This document shows positions 41,394-53,544 of a DNA stretch of 64,000 nt, piece after piece; position 1 is the stretch's first letter, and each line of letters starts with the position of its first letter. The stretch spans positions 1-64,000 of the forward strand of contig WNYE01000115.1 in NCBI GenBank assembly GCA_021396245.1, in the 5' to 3' direction. The translations under genes and the position numbers were made by a program. The notes beneath the pieces were generated by a model. The model ran no database searches and was not told where the DNA came from. It was given only the letters and a program-made list of their open reading frames with translations. The DNA comes from Sporothrix humicola. Lineage: Eukaryota > Ascomycota > Sordariomycetes > Ophiostomatales > Ophiostomataceae.

Positions 41394-42224
41394 CTACTTC
41401 TTGATCTTGACCTTGGCACCCAGGACGGCCGACGGGTCAAACTTCTTCTTCTTCTTCTTGGCCTTGAAGGTGAATGTTGGCGTAGGCTCCTCCGCCTCTT
41501 CCGGCTGCACGACCTCCACCACCTCATCTTTCGTGAGAGACGCCGCGTGTGCTGCAAACGCTGCCCGTGCCGCCTCGGCGTCCTCCAGTTCCTCCTGCCT
41601 TAACCGCTCCTCTTCGCCTGCCGGCCGTGCCTGCAGGGCTACCGTCTCCAAGTGGTCGCGGTGGTCGGCCCGCGCGATCCGCGCGTTGCGTGTCCGGATC
41701 TCGTCCAGCGCGTCCGCCACCTCCATTTCCCGCCTCGCTTCCAGCGTCTTGGCCTCGAGCTCTTCCATCCGGTTCGCTTCCAGGGCGGCCTCGCCGTTCG
41801 CCTCGGCCTCTTCCGCTTCGAGGCGGTCCAAGCGCTGCTCGTCCGTCTCCTCCTGCTCTTCCTGGGTCGCGTGCCGCCATGCCTCGACGTTGCGCTTCGC
41901 CCCGGACACGAGCGAGTAGTCTTGGTTTTTCGGATCCGTCTTGAAGATGATCTCGCCGCTGCAGCGCGTGCACCGGATGTAAAACCGGTAGATCTGGATC
42001 CCCAGGTACTTTTCGTCGAGCGGCGTTTCCTTGCGCGCGTTGAACTTGCGGCCCTTGTAAATGTACTCGCCGCACCGCGTGCAGCGCATGCTCATTGGCG
42101 CCATCAGCCGCACCGTCTGCACCGCCGGCCCGGCCTGCTTCTTGTTGGACTTGTTGCGTTTTGACAGCGCGCTCGGGTCAAAGTCCGGCGGGTAGTACTT
42201 GGAGAGCACCTTGCGTTCCGACAT
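41394..42224 (-). CDS. YJU2: Splicing factor Yju2 (CWC16 family, CCDC94-like)
   Basis: A single exon of 276 residues. The N-terminus MSERKVLSKYYPPDFDPSAL is diagnostic of Yju2/CCDC94. Two CxxC pairs follow, MRCTRCGEYIYKGRKFNARKE and IRCTRCSGEIIFKTDPKN, forming the zinc-binding fold, with the conserved DYSLVSGAKRNVEAWR. The C-terminal half is a Glu/Ala/Arg-rich coiled coil ending in a Lys-rich tail (FKAKKKKKKFDPSAVLGAKVKIKK). Yju2 joins the spliceosome with the Prp19 complex and promotes the first transesterification after Prp2 action, in the nucleus. The related Cwc16 paralog CCDC130 (Saf4) starts differently, so Yju2 is favoured. The minus-strand leader is T-rich just upstream. Confidence 0.94.
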   Translation of the reverse strand: MSERKVLSKYYPPDFDPSALSKRNKSNKKQAGPAVQTVRLMAPMSMRCTRCGEYIYKGRKFNARKETPLDEKYLGIQIYRFYIRCTRCSGEIIFKTDPKNQDYSLVSGAKRNVEAWRHATQEEQEETDEQRLDRLEAEEAEANGEAALEANRMEELEAKTLEARREMEVADALDEIRTRNARIARADHRDHLETVALQARPAGEEERLRQEELEDAEAARAAFAAHAASLTKDEVVEVVQPEEAEEPTPTFTFKAKKKKKKFDPSAVLGAKVKIKK

Positions 42225-43181
42225 GGTGGCGGTTGTGTCGTAAAAAAAAAAAGAAAAAAAGTCGAAGAGGGTGTAGTCGTAGCAAGTAAAAGAAAGAGCC
42301 CGTAAATGCGATCGTGATCGCCTTATTTGTAATACGCTGCCGCTATTGACGCTTAAAAAGGGTATATGGTCGTCGTTTCGGCGCAGTGTTGCGACACAGA
42401 GATGTTGTCGTTCGATGTTGGATTGAGGTTGAAAATGTTTGCTGCAAAAACAAGGCTGAGGAACAGATGCCTAGCGAATTCGCCCCTGTAAACAGGATCA
42501 CGTGAGTGCCTTCTAGAGTCGGTAGTGAGTGGGCGGGCGCAACACAATCAGTGTTGGCCCAATCATAGGAGAGAGCCTTACCTGGTCCGTGCACCGTACA
42601 ACTTGAGATGGAAGGTGCGATGGACGACACTTCAGTCACTCACTCAACTGTCCTTTTGGCGAGATATTAGGACAATAGTACTAAATAGTTATTCTCTTGA
42701 TATATATTCTTTGGGTAAATACTTATTTGCCTGGTTTTATTTTATTCGTTTTTTTTTTTTGTGAAAAAAAGATTAATGCATAATTTTAAAAAATAAATAA
42801 TGAGAACATGAGCAAACCACATCATCAAACATCTGGACATATCCGTTTGGATAATACTGCCAAAATGACTTAAGTACTGAATTATGAAGGTATATTCGTG
42901 TAAATATGAGTATTAATGTCATAAATCAATGCAAACTCCCCTAAACCAAAAACCAATGCGCCTTGTCGCTGCCTGATAAAGATAAAGATAATCCTGGGAC
43001 TACCCCTTCCGCAAGCCTGCGGGTGATGTTGATGTTGATTTTGACCAATGTCCAAATGAAAAAAAGTCCCATGGGGTATATGATAATTATGAGCAGCACA
43101 ACCAATCGCAACAACTCCGTAAATACAAAAAAGAGATAAAGGAGAAGGAGAAAATGAAATACACAGCACACGCCCACGCCC
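42225..43181. other. Intergenic between YJU2 and the Zn2Cys6 gene
   Basis: About 960 bases upstream of YJU2 (-) and downstream of the transcription factor (-). A CCAAT sequence on the plus strand lies near 42559. 42660-42900 is very AT-rich. No gene, tRNA or mobile element recognised. Confidence 0.5.
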
Positions 43182-46102
43182 TCACCACCTGATTTCGGTC
43201 TCGCGGGTTTTGGCGTCGAGCACACCGGCTGCCAGCCCTCGGGTTCCGCACTTGAGCGTCGCCGTGTGCTCTCTTAGGTCGAACTCGCACGTCTTAACCA
43301 AAATACGCTTCTCGGCCGGGATGGGGAACTGCGTCTGCATAAAGTAGGGGATGCTGGGGTCGAGCGGCGCGGTGATGTGGGAAAAGGCCGAAACTGAGGC
43401 TGGCGGAGGGACGATTGGTGGCGACGCAAGCGGTGACGCAAGTGGTACTGACGGCTGCGAGGCAAGGTCGCGGGGCGAAGTCGAGGCACTGTTGGCACCG
43501 TGGGCGCTCTGACTGTTGGTGGTGTGAAGGACCGACGCCTGGCTAGCGCGCCGTGTGTCCCAGCGGGCATTGCCACCCGGCCCAAGCGGTATGGCGCCAA
43601 AGTCGACTGAGCTGCCCCTAGATACGGATGGCGGAGGCTGCTGTTGCTGCAATTGCGGCTGCTGCATAAAGGCAGGTGGCGACATGGGACTACCGAGGCC
43701 GCTGCTTCCGCTCCTAACAGAACCACTGCCACCGCCACCTCCGCCGACATGGCCGTACCGCTGCAGGGCCTCGTAAAACTCGGCCTCTTCGCCCTCCTCT
43801 TCAATGGCCACCACCCACATGGCAATGCGCGCCGCCAGCTCGCTGTCCCACATGCCCTCGCGCCGGGCGCTGCTCCGCAGCAGCTGGATGGCCTGGCGGC
43901 GCAGCACGCGGTCGCGCGATTTGGTGGCGACCACGTACAGCGGCGGCACGATGCCCAGGTCGGCGCTGAAGCTGGCCTTGATATGGCTCGTGCGGTACTC
44001 GAAGAAATGGCGGGCGTCGTCTTCAGAGTGGCCAGAATGGCCAGAATTGGCGTCGGGAGCAGCGTCGACGTGGCTGTGAAGGTGGGCACACTGTGTCGGG
44101 TCGCGGCAACGGGCGGCGGCGGCCCTGCGCTCTTCATCGCCGACGACCTCGTTCGCCAGGTCGACAATGGTCTTGAACTGCTGCTGGTACGCGTCAAACA
44201 TCATCTCCGAGTCGCTAAAGGTCATGGCATACAAGATGAGACCCATGACCTGGAACATTTTGAGGACCGCGATGCCGGCCTTTTCCTGACTGGTGACGCC
44301 GGGGCTGGAGCGGTTGGCGAGCAGCGGATCGAATGCGTTGGACCATGCGTCCATGTGCATCTTAAACTCGTAGCCATAGCTTTTCATCGACTGCGGCAGC
44401 AGATGTGGCGGGCCGTTGGCGTGCTGCAGCATGTATTCCATGAAGCGGAAGATACGCTCCAGAAGAGAGTCCCACGAGAGGCGTGCCTCGCGCAACGTGG
44501 TGAACTGGTCCGGGATGGGCCGTTGGTGCGTGGACGTTGGCAACGGCGTGACAGGGGCTGCGGCTGGAGGTGGCGACGTTGAGGATGAGGATGAGGCGGC
44601 GGCCGCCGCCATAGGGTCGGATGGAGAGGATGTCGTGCTACCACCCGCCGGGCCGGCCGATAATAGTTGGATAACGTAGGGTTGCGGGAAGTGAAAGGCC
44701 ATGTCGTAGGATTTGGCCTGGATGGCGAGGCGTGTAAACATTTGCATCAGTTCGCTCTCGACAGGCTCGGAAGCGGTGCTTGGGTCCGCCAGAACGGCCC
44801 GGCGCTGGACGCGCAACTGGTGAAGCAAACCCAGACCAGTCTGGATCTGGATAATGGCATGCTTGTGGTGCCCAATAAACGAGTCGAAGCACGCCAGCAA
44901 GACACTGGCCATGAGGCGAGTGCGCTGGGTGCGCTCATCGTCCCTGTCCGTGATGCGCAGCTCGTGGCAGGCTTCGGCATACTGTTTAAGGGCGACCTGC
45001 CAGTGTCCGCGGGCGTTGTCGTGGCTGTTGTAGTTGGGATCGGCTGGCGACGTTGGCGGCGATTCGGTGGACGTCTCCAGAGTCTTGTAGAGGGCGCCGA
45101 GGGCAACGACGGCGTGGCGGATGGCGGCCTCGGAGTGGCACTCAGCAAGGACGAGGCGAGACCAAAAGACGTCGTCGAAGAAGCCGGACAGCTCGTTGGC
45201 GGTCTGCGAGCGGAAGAGCTGAAAGTAGTTGCCTTCTTGTTCTGTAAACGGGAGGTTGATAGACGGGAGGTATAGAAAGGTGGCGCCCGAAGCGGCGGCG
45301 ATCGCGGCTATGGGGATATTGGGTGGTGCGTTGCGCCGTTGCTGTAGCTTCTGTGCGCGGCGACGAGGAATCTGAGCAACCTGTCGCGATGTCGATAGCG
45401 CCTGCTCCTGGTCTTGTTCCTGTGCCTGGGCGTGGAACTGCTTGGCCCGGGCCATAGGGTACGATTGGGATTGAGACTGTGCATTGGATGTTGGTTGAGG
45501 CTGCAAGGGCTGCCGGTATGCTTGTGCATATGCTGATTCGGTTGGGAGAAGACTTTGGGAGAGCGGAAACGGCTGAGGACCGGCTGTTTTGACGGCCGCC
45601 AGCGGACGAGGTGCTGCGGCCAACGGTGCCGGTCCTGGTGTCGGTCTTGTCGGTCTTGCTGCTAATGCCGGTCCTGGCACCAATGCTATTGCTGGTGCAG
45701 CAGCCATCAAGATAGGTTTGGGTGCAATGGCAATCTCCTCAAACGGCTTGGAGCCACGCGGCGGGGGCGGGTAGCCAGTGCATTCCTTCTTTGACTTGAC
45801 GCACTGGCTGCAAGCCGGCCGCTTCTCGTCGCATTTGATTCTCCGTTGTCTGCAGGGTTAGAGGGTACATGGCAAAATGGCAAAAGGGGAGGGCATCACG
45901 GGGTGACATACTTGCAGTTGCTGCAGCCGGTCTTGACCTTTGGTTTGCTGGTGCGCACCCGCTTGGTTGCGTCGGCGGGAGCATCTGCTGCACTGGTGCC
46001 GGCACTGGAGCCTTTGGCAGGGCCGGTAGCCGATGTGCCGTTAGCAGGGCCGTTCCCTTTTCCTTCTGCGGCGAACGTATCGACGGGCGGATTCGGAGCC
46101 AT
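43182..46102 (-). CDS. Zn2Cys6 (fungal-type binuclear cluster) transcription factor
   Basis: Two exons (46102-45912, 45849-43182) give 952 residues. The 62-nt intron interrupts the zinc cluster itself. After splicing, the spacing is C60-x2-C63-x6-C70-x6-C77-x2-C80-x6-C87 (TGCSNCK / QRRIKCDEKRPACSQC), the canonical GAL4-type DNA-binding domain with a basic lead-in RVRTSKPKVK. A long Ala/Pro/Gln-rich region (100-250) follows. A helical fungal-transcription-factor-like domain comes next (about 270-640; FRSQTANELSGFFDDVFWSRLVL, then HAIIQIQTGLGLLHQLR). A disordered Ser/Pro/Gln tail ends with FMQTQFPIPAEKRILV. The target genes are unknown and the gene is not in an obvious cluster. A 5.7-kb gene-poor stretch lies upstream, suggesting elaborate regulation. 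Confidence 0.9.
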
Positions 46103-49100
46103 GTAGGGCCGATGGTATCCGCTCGTCTTGGGAGCGGGCGTGTATATTATGAATAGTGATGATAATGCGGTCGGATCGCGACTGAGGTGACGAGGCGTGG
46201 CACTGTCACGACGGCACGGCCATAGGGAGCGTTGAGCCGCATGTGCATCCGTAGCTGGCCGGGCGAATCAATCAGAGAACGGAGATACGATAGCAAGATA
46301 CGCGAGGCGGTTGAGGGACGGGCCCGTCCTTGCCCGTGCGATCGACACTAGCTAGATCTGCGGTTGTATTGATGCTGTGTGCGTTGTTGGTTTTATGCTG
46401 TATGCTGAATATCGTATATCGTGTGGCCGTACTTTTTGTTGGCCCTTTTGTGCTGGCTGTCAGTTGTTGTTTTGGATTTTGTGAGGCTATCTTGTCGTTG
46501 ATGTGAAAGTGCCGAGAAAAGCAGAGGAGAAGGGAAGATGCGCGATGGGAGATGAGCAGGAACAAAGCGCAAAGGGGCGTCTAGTACGGTCTAGTGGGGG
46601 AAAGCGCCAGTTGGTGAGATGGACTGCTCCTTCTGTATCTTATTTCTAATTCTCACATGACGGAGAAGTGCGTCGTAAGATATTACAGAGTATGTCGCAA
46701 TGTGGATGAAACGGAAGGAGCATATGGCAAAAGTAGAAAAAGAGAGAGATAGGAAGGGAAAGAGAGATCGAGAAGATGGGAAAGACCAAAAGGCACAAAA
46801 AGAAAAGGAAAAGAGAAGGAATTAAGAAAGAAAGAGCGACGGAGCGGCGTTCGGACTTCTTAGTCCCAGGAAGGCAGGAAGGAGCAAAAAGGAAAAAAAG
46901 GCAAAAAGGGCCCAGACTCTCTTTTGGACTCGCTGCAGAAGGGTAGACAGAAAACGGCAAAGTGAAAAGGGAAATGAAAACTGGTGGCAATCGTGAACAG
47001 ATTGCGGGGATCGGCGCCAAAGGGTAGCTTTCCCTCATGCTATTTCCTGACTGCTTCTGACTACTTATTTCTCTCACCTTTTAACCTTTGTAATTTTTGG
47101 ACGGTTCTGGTTCTGTTGGCCCTTTCCTTTGGCTGGAGCTAGAGCTGGAGCCGCTAAGGTGGAGATGATGGGGTGTGGGTTGTGGATGTGCCCGTAGGGC
47201 AGTTGCGATGACCGTTCGAGCGTTCCTTCCTGCTGCACGGAAGGTAGGATGGAAGATGGAAGGGTGCAAGGTAGGAAGGTGGGAATATGGCAGGCGCAGG
47301 TCAGGGTGCAGATTTGTGGTCGGGCGGTTCCCGTTTTCTGTTTCCCTGTCCGGTGTCCAGTTTTTTCTGCAGGATGTGGTGTGGTTTTATCTGTGGACGC
47401 TGGCTGTTTCGATTTAATGGCGGGAAGGAGCGAGCTGGGGGTTGGTCTGAAGGTCAAAGTTCTCCTCGAACGAGGACAGCTCGGGGCAGGTCCAACGGAG
47501 AAAGGAAATGATGATCTGGAGCAAAATGGGCAAGAGCGAAAGAACGTGTGGAATCTTTGTTCCTTTTGTCCCTGACCGCTTGTTTCCTTTTTGTAGAAGA
47601 GGTCTCTGTTCGGTTTTTTTTCTTCTTTTTTTTCGTCCCCTTTTCTTTTTTGTTTCGATATCTTTTGAAATTAGGGCCACTTCCTACTTCACAGTTCTGT
47701 TGTCAGAAAAGCTCGGCGGAGCAAGGAGATTGGACGGACGGAAAATGCGAGGGCAGAAAGCAAGCAGAAAAGCACTCGCAGAAACGCAAAAAGAGAAAAA
47801 GTGGCAGGGTTGCGTCCGAGTTAAGGTTGGCGCGAGGACTTGCAGGGGGGCTTGGCTCGGCCCTGTCAGATGGATAAGATGGGCGAGATGGGGAACGGAC
47901 AGAGGCGGGTGAACCGTGGATGCCGCGCCGTGCTGGTGGTGTTGATTTTGGGGAAGATAATAAGAGACGAAATAAAAGAGGAAAAAAAGAAGGAAGCGAA
48001 ACGTGGGGGACAGGCGAGACACGAAAGACGTAAAAAAAAAGGAAATAAAAAGAGGCGTCGGTAAGCGGTGAGTTGTTTCGAGGAAGGTCGATGTTAAGGC
48101 AGATATCGCGGATACTAGTTAAGCTGGATGGCGTCGATTTAGTAGCCAGACCGTTGAAATGAGATATGAGTAAAAGACGAGACGAGGTAGGAGTAACGGC
48201 GGATTAGCGACGGCAGAGGAGGCGATCGGGGCCTGGGTAGGGGCTTGTGGTTGTGGGCGTATCAATGTCTCGATGCTTGTCTTAAATATTGTCTCTTTTT
48301 TTCCTGCCTTCTTTCTGGTCTTTTTTTTATTTGGCTTTGTTGAGCCTTTTTGCTTTTTCTTTGGTCTGGACCTTTTCCTCCTCAGAAACTCGTTTCGCTT
48401 AAGAGTCGTGCGGAAGGACTCAGTTTCATTTCGGTAAACGGCTTGTTTCTCTCCTATTCTTCTGTTTTCATACGCTATTCCGTAGCATCCGTTTTACCTT
48501 GAGCTTGGTGATCAACATAGGAAAGGGAGATATATCGTCATAGACCAACAGGAACGGAAATGATATGAGAAAAAAAGTGATAGTAAGAGCTTGACGCTAT
48601 TGCGAACCAACAGACAGGCGACAGCGCCACAAACGGTGGTTTGAGCTTAAAAAGAGTTTAGAACGAAGAAAAGCAGGTCCTTACGAACAAATGGCTTGCA
48701 CGGCGTACGGTGAAAGCCGGGAGATCAAAAGCCATTCCAAGCTGGCGGTACCATTTTCTTTGTCCGATATTTGGTCGAGTAGGTCGAGTAGCGTTGTCTT
48801 CCCGCCGTTCTGGTTCGAGTACTGAATCGTAGTTGCTATGCTTGTAAAAGGCAAAGTAGCAATAAGCTATTGTGGTAGAAAGCTCGATTGGGAATTGGGA
48901 CGAGAGGTGATAGTTTGCTGTCGGTGTGCGGCACAGTCGAGTTGGATTAATGGATGTGGTCAGAAAGTAAGAAAGGTATGGCCGTCGGAGCTGGTTGATT
49001 TGTGTTTGGGGTGGCTGGCAAGTAATACGAGTTGCTGGAATGGGCAGCAGGTGTATGTGTTCCCTGGGACACCCTTTCGAAATCGAGAGAAGAAAGTAAA

Positions 49101-51786
49101 ATAAAATGATGACAGGCACAGAAAAAGAATGCGAAAGTGGTAAACGAGCTGAGGATGACAAAAGGAGGGGAGACTGAATTGGGAGTCCTGAAAGCGAAAT
49201 AACTAAGGGATGGGAATGGAGAGAGACAGTATACAAGACAAGACAATGACACAAAACAAAGACAACGCACGAGGCAGAGGTCACATAAGACAACAAAACA
49301 TGAGACAAAAGATAAAAAAAAAAAAAACACTAGAATGGGAAGCGACAATATTTATGTACGGACAGGGAGAATAGGTGATGCAATGAACAAGTCTGTGCGA
49401 GGTGGGATGGAGTCGAGGGGTGTCAACAGGAACCGAATTGTTTACGTTCTTTTCTTCTTCGCATCTTCTTTTTTATGTAAATGTGATTTTGTTTCAACCA
49501 CTTAGCATTAAAGAGGCTTAGATACTTAGTATTGTCTTGAGTACTGGTCATGTATCTTCTCGGAAAGCCACCGTTGGATGGGTACCACTGCTGCGGAAAG
49601 TGAAAAACGGAAAACAGTCTGTTCTGCCACACACGGGCGGCCGTTGCATCAAGCGAAGCTGCTTGGGATGTGTGACTTGTCGTGCCTGAGTCTCCGAAAA
49701 AAAACACCCTTCTCTGGCGAGTCTTGGATGATGACAGTTGGGTGCCACTAGGCCGGCACTGTGCTTTTACGACGTACAACGGGAAAGACACGAATCGAGT
49801 CGATCCCTCCGTTGTTTGTGTTTTTGTGTTCTGTGTTGTGTTCTTTGTAACCCGCCGTGCTTATTTTTGGGAGCATTGCTCCGTACTTGGTGCGTTCTCA
49901 GGCTCATGGCAGCGTCACGGCCAGGCCAAAAGCCAACGGTGCAAGGTGGTATGACGGGGGACAACATATCACAGCACGAAAGCAGAAAGCACAACAGGCG
50001 CTGCAGTGCATGCCTCGTCTGTTTGATGTTTGTTTCCTTTCACTGAGTATCTCAGCAGTACCTTGCTCCATATGCCGGCCTCCTTATCAATAATATGAAG
50101 TGTGGTAAAATCCCGAAAAAAGAGAAAGGAAATAAAAGAAGGTTGCCAACTCACACTAGACCATGGCTGTGCCGTTATGCTTCTGCATTTCTTTTTCTTT
50201 GCTGCTTCTCGATGGATGGTCGTCTGAAGTGATGGACGGAAAGATAGTGGATCATCCCACCATTTCAGCCCTACAGCCACTGCCCAGCAGATAATAAAAC
50301 TGGGGACCATGACCATAACTGGAGCCCACCTCGATGAACCGCGTTGCTGTTCGTTGGCTGGCGTCTTGGGAATATGCAGAGATACGCACGCTACTTGTCG
50401 AAATATTGGATCGTGCATAAAGAGTGAAAGGAAATGAGTTGCATGGGGACTGGGAAGACACAAGATTGGTGAATGGAAGAAAGCGGGAGAAGAATTGGGA
50501 AACGAAAGCGAGCCACCCCATGAGAAGGGAAGTCAACACGATGGAAGGAGCAAAAGTGCCGAGTTTAGAAAGTGCAAGCAAGGAAAGCCCACAACGGAGT
50601 TACATTTCAACCTGCAAAGATGCACATCACTACATGCTCACGGGTCAGCCCTACGAGGAAGGAGCGGTGGAGAGAGAGGTGGGGGGTGTGATGGGTGATG
50701 GGCGACGGAAGGAGCCACTAGTCCGAAGTTGATACGATACTTGATGGAAACGACCAAGAAACTGGAATAAGATGGAAAGAGCATTCAACTCCAATCGGAC
50801 GGCTCTCGGCCGATTGCTCTTTCCTTCTGTGATTTTCGTGTACGTAACGACATCCTCAACAGACTAAAAGAAAATCACAAGCCAGGAAAGGGCTACGCAA
50901 AAACATCAAATAGCATAAACCCATGGCACTCCATACCCACCACGATATCCATCACATTTTTGGTTTGTCTGTTTCTCGCCAATCACCAACTTTGATAAAC
51001 GGATGGTCAATCTGACCTGCAGCATTAGGGCCAGTATTGAACTTGGCCATACATAATCTTAAGACTGGTGGGCTCGTTTGGACTGACGAGTATTTGCTGC
51101 CATGCATTCAACACCGCCACATTTTGTGCTTCCCAACGTCCGAACAAAAAGGCTGTGCCTACATTTGTTCTTGTAAGTCTTTCACACCACTCCAACCGCC
51201 GTTCAACTTCTCTGACCCGAGCCTGCCGTGGAAGACGAGGAGAGGACACAATACAATGAGGAGTATCGAAATATCGGAAGCACGGCCACTCATCGTGACG
51301 ATCACAAAAAGAGGCCGCCTTAAGTTACAGAAACCGGAGTTGTGCTCACATGCAGAAAGAAATGAGGTCGGCGATCATCGCTGGTCCCGGGGACACCATG
51401 ACGCTCATGCACGGCGTCACTGCCTGTGGGAAACGTTGCATCCTTGGAGAAGAAGATACGAGATGCCCCTCTCTCACATCTCTGAGAAAGATACACACGC
51501 AAATTCTTGAGAAAGGATGTCCAGAATTCCAGCGTTGACGATTTTGAAGTCTAATGTCAAATATTTGAGACTCAGGATGCACGCTAAGCCCTACCGTCAA
51601 CGGCCGCTTTCTTCAATGGATTTTTGAAGGATTTCCGCCAACGGCTGAGGCGCACTAAAAGTGGATTTGACAGCGGCAGGCAATCTTTACTGCCAAAAAA
51701 ACTACTAAGTTTTGTCACCTCTGACCTCATTCCACATTTCATGCGAAACCACCATCACGACTCACAAGACGAAGAGGCACCACACG
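46103..51786. other. 5.7-kb gene-poor region upstream of the Zn2Cys6 gene and of RIT1
   Basis: No recognisable gene on either strand. From about 46640 to 47000 and 47700 to 48070 the plus strand is strongly purine-rich (pyrimidine-rich on the transcription-factor strand), with a T/C-rich plus-strand block at 48290-48480 and more purine-rich sequence at 49080-49330. Frames here (for example 48658-49308 on the minus strand) are Ser/Leu-rich products of this bias. It probably holds the promoter and a long leader of the transcription-factor gene, and near 51500-51786 the RIT1 promoter. Non-coding RNA is possible but cannot be seen from sequence. Confidence 0.45.
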
Positions 51787-53298
51787 ATGCCCGACGATGC
51801 GACGGCAGACTTGATCTTCGCCTCGGACCAGGCCAACCACAACTTTGCGCGCGTCTTGGGCGACCTGCGCCGGTCGCACCTGTCCATCACCCACCGCCTG
51901 CGGTCCATCTGTCGAGATGCCGACTTTGTGGCCGAGGTGGCTGCGCGCTACCCTGATTTCAGGGTGGTCGCCAATGAGCGGTGCGGCAGCTGGTACATGC
52001 CGGTGACGACAAAGGGCGGATCTGCCTACTTCAAGTCGACAGACGGCCACACCGGCCAGTGGAAGTTTAGCATGCGGCGCCTAAACCTGCACCTGCTGCC
52101 TCTGATATGCGCAAACTCCGAGTCAGAGGTAGCCGAACGCGAACGAGGCGGCGGCTGTATATTGGTCGACTCGACACGCCGCGGCAAACGCATGCCGGAT
52201 GCGCTGAGCAAGACGGTCCCTCTGTGGTGCTGCGTGCTGAACCGCGCTCTCTTTCCAGCGGATGAGGCCGAGAGCGGCCGTGACGAAGTGGCACAAAAAG
52301 ATGCAGAGACTCTCTACACACCACCAGGCGTCGTCTCTGCATCCGAGCATAGCCAGATGCTTGCTCGGGTGCCTGGATTTGTTGAGAACCTTGGCAAACT
52401 GGGCGTGTTCCGACTGGGCGACGACGCGCCCTCCGATCCCATCGCCTGGCGCCGCCAGAACCTGCCCAACGGCAAACCCCTGCGTCCGGTCTGGGTGACG
52501 CCAGACATGCCCTGGCCGGATGTTGATGCTCTGCGCGATCGCTTCAACGTCGTGCTTTGCTGTACATCGTCAAGAGTGCCGCCAACGGGCGATAATGGCG
52601 AAGACGGGGACGATGCGGACTACATCCAGGGTGCCGCAGACGACACCGAGAACTGGGCCCACGGCTTGACGCCCGAGCTGTTCTGGAACAACAGTGAAAA
52701 GCTTCTCAATACACCAGAGGCCGACCTGCCGGAACTGATATCTGCTATCGTCAAGGCGGGCCCGGAAAGCACTGCATCTGCTGATGGCGCAACATATACC
52801 GAGACAGTCACCACTCCTTACCTTTCGGCAGGACAATGGACTGGGCCGTCTCCACCACTCCCACTACCAGAATCCTCCAACATCTGCCAGATCGTCTTTG
52901 TTCGACAAACGATCGAGGCTTCGAATTGGGCTCGCTCGCCGACCAGCCTCGAGGTCGGGCTCGGAAAGCAAGACAAGATTGCAGGAAGGACACTCCGGTA
53001 CGCGCTCCCGCAGATTTGCGAGTTTGTAGCCGCATTTCTAAAGAAGGGCAGCAACGACGGATCCCAGAAGAGTATCCGTGTTTTATGCCCATCCGGACGG
53101 GATATTTCCGTCGGAACGGCCCTGGCCCTTCTTTGCTTCTGTTTCGACGAAGCAAACGATCCGAGGGACACTTCTGCCAAGGCCATGTTCAACAAGGACA
53201 TTATCCGTGTGCGGCTGGCCCGCATTATGACGGCCATGCCTCACGCAAACCCGAGTCGGGCCACTCTCCAGAGTGTCAACAGTTTTCTCATGGAATAG
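51787..53298 (+). CDS. RIT1: Initiator tRNA(Met) 2'-O-ribosyl phosphate transferase (Rit1)
   Basis: A single exon of 503 residues from MPDDATADLIFAS. An in-frame ATG at 51712 would add 25 Thr/His-rich residues and is less likely. The conserved N-terminal blocks are SITHRLRSICRDADFV, VANERCGSWYMP, AYFKSTDGHTGQWKFSMRRLNLHLL and CILVDSTRRGKRMPDALSKTVPLWC. The C-terminal block LCPSGRDISVGTALALLC resembles a phosphatase-like fold. Rit1 transfers phosphoribosyl to position 64 of cytoplasmic initiator tRNA, preventing its use in elongation. It occurs in fungi and plants. Length matches yeast Rit1 (about 510). An insert near residues 260-310 (DNGEDGDDADYIQ) is acidic and variable. Confidence 0.93.
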   Translation: MPDDATADLIFASDQANHNFARVLGDLRRSHLSITHRLRSICRDADFVAEVAARYPDFRVVANERCGSWYMPVTTKGGSAYFKSTDGHTGQWKFSMRRLNLHLLPLICANSESEVAERERGGGCILVDSTRRGKRMPDALSKTVPLWCCVLNRALFPADEAESGRDEVAQKDAETLYTPPGVVSASEHSQMLARVPGFVENLGKLGVFRLGDDAPSDPIAWRRQNLPNGKPLRPVWVTPDMPWPDVDALRDRFNVVLCCTSSRVPPTGDNGEDGDDADYIQGAADDTENWAHGLTPELFWNNSEKLLNTPEADLPELISAIVKAGPESTASADGATYTETVTTPYLSAGQWTGPSPPLPLPESSNICQIVFVRQTIEASNWARSPTSLEVGLGKQDKIAGRTLRYALPQICEFVAAFLKKGSNDGSQKSIRVLCPSGRDISVGTALALLCFCFDEANDPRDTSAKAMFNKDIIRVRLARIMTAMPHANPSRATLQSVNSFLME

Positions 53299-53544
53299 GT
53301 TTCCTGGGATTGTCGACAGTACACAATAATATTAAAATAGATAGCATAGACTCCACATAATGTTAATGATAACGACGTCGTAATTTAATGTCTGAATTCT
53401 GGTATAATTGGGAAGAAACAATGCAATGGACACGAGGTCCTTCTGTATACAATGTATAGGTCATCTCATTCGTCTAAAAGCTTCCCTTGCCGTTTTTGTT
53501 GGCCTCTTCACTCCCGGCTTCGCCCTTTACAATCGCTCGCCTCT
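53299..53544. other. Convergent 3' region between RIT1 and the HAD gene
   Basis: 246 AT-rich bases between two stop codons. Nothing recognised. Confidence 0.6.

Noticed and set aside
48808..48825. A GGTTCGAG sequence resembling a tRNA B box (also the reverse form near 55257)
   Set aside because: No A box, acceptor stem or T-stem pairing could be found around either; not tRNA genes.
48658..49308. A 216-codon minus-strand frame in the second gene desert
   Set aside because: Ser/Leu/Pro-rich product explained by the pyrimidine-rich strand; no domain, no intron signals, no start context.
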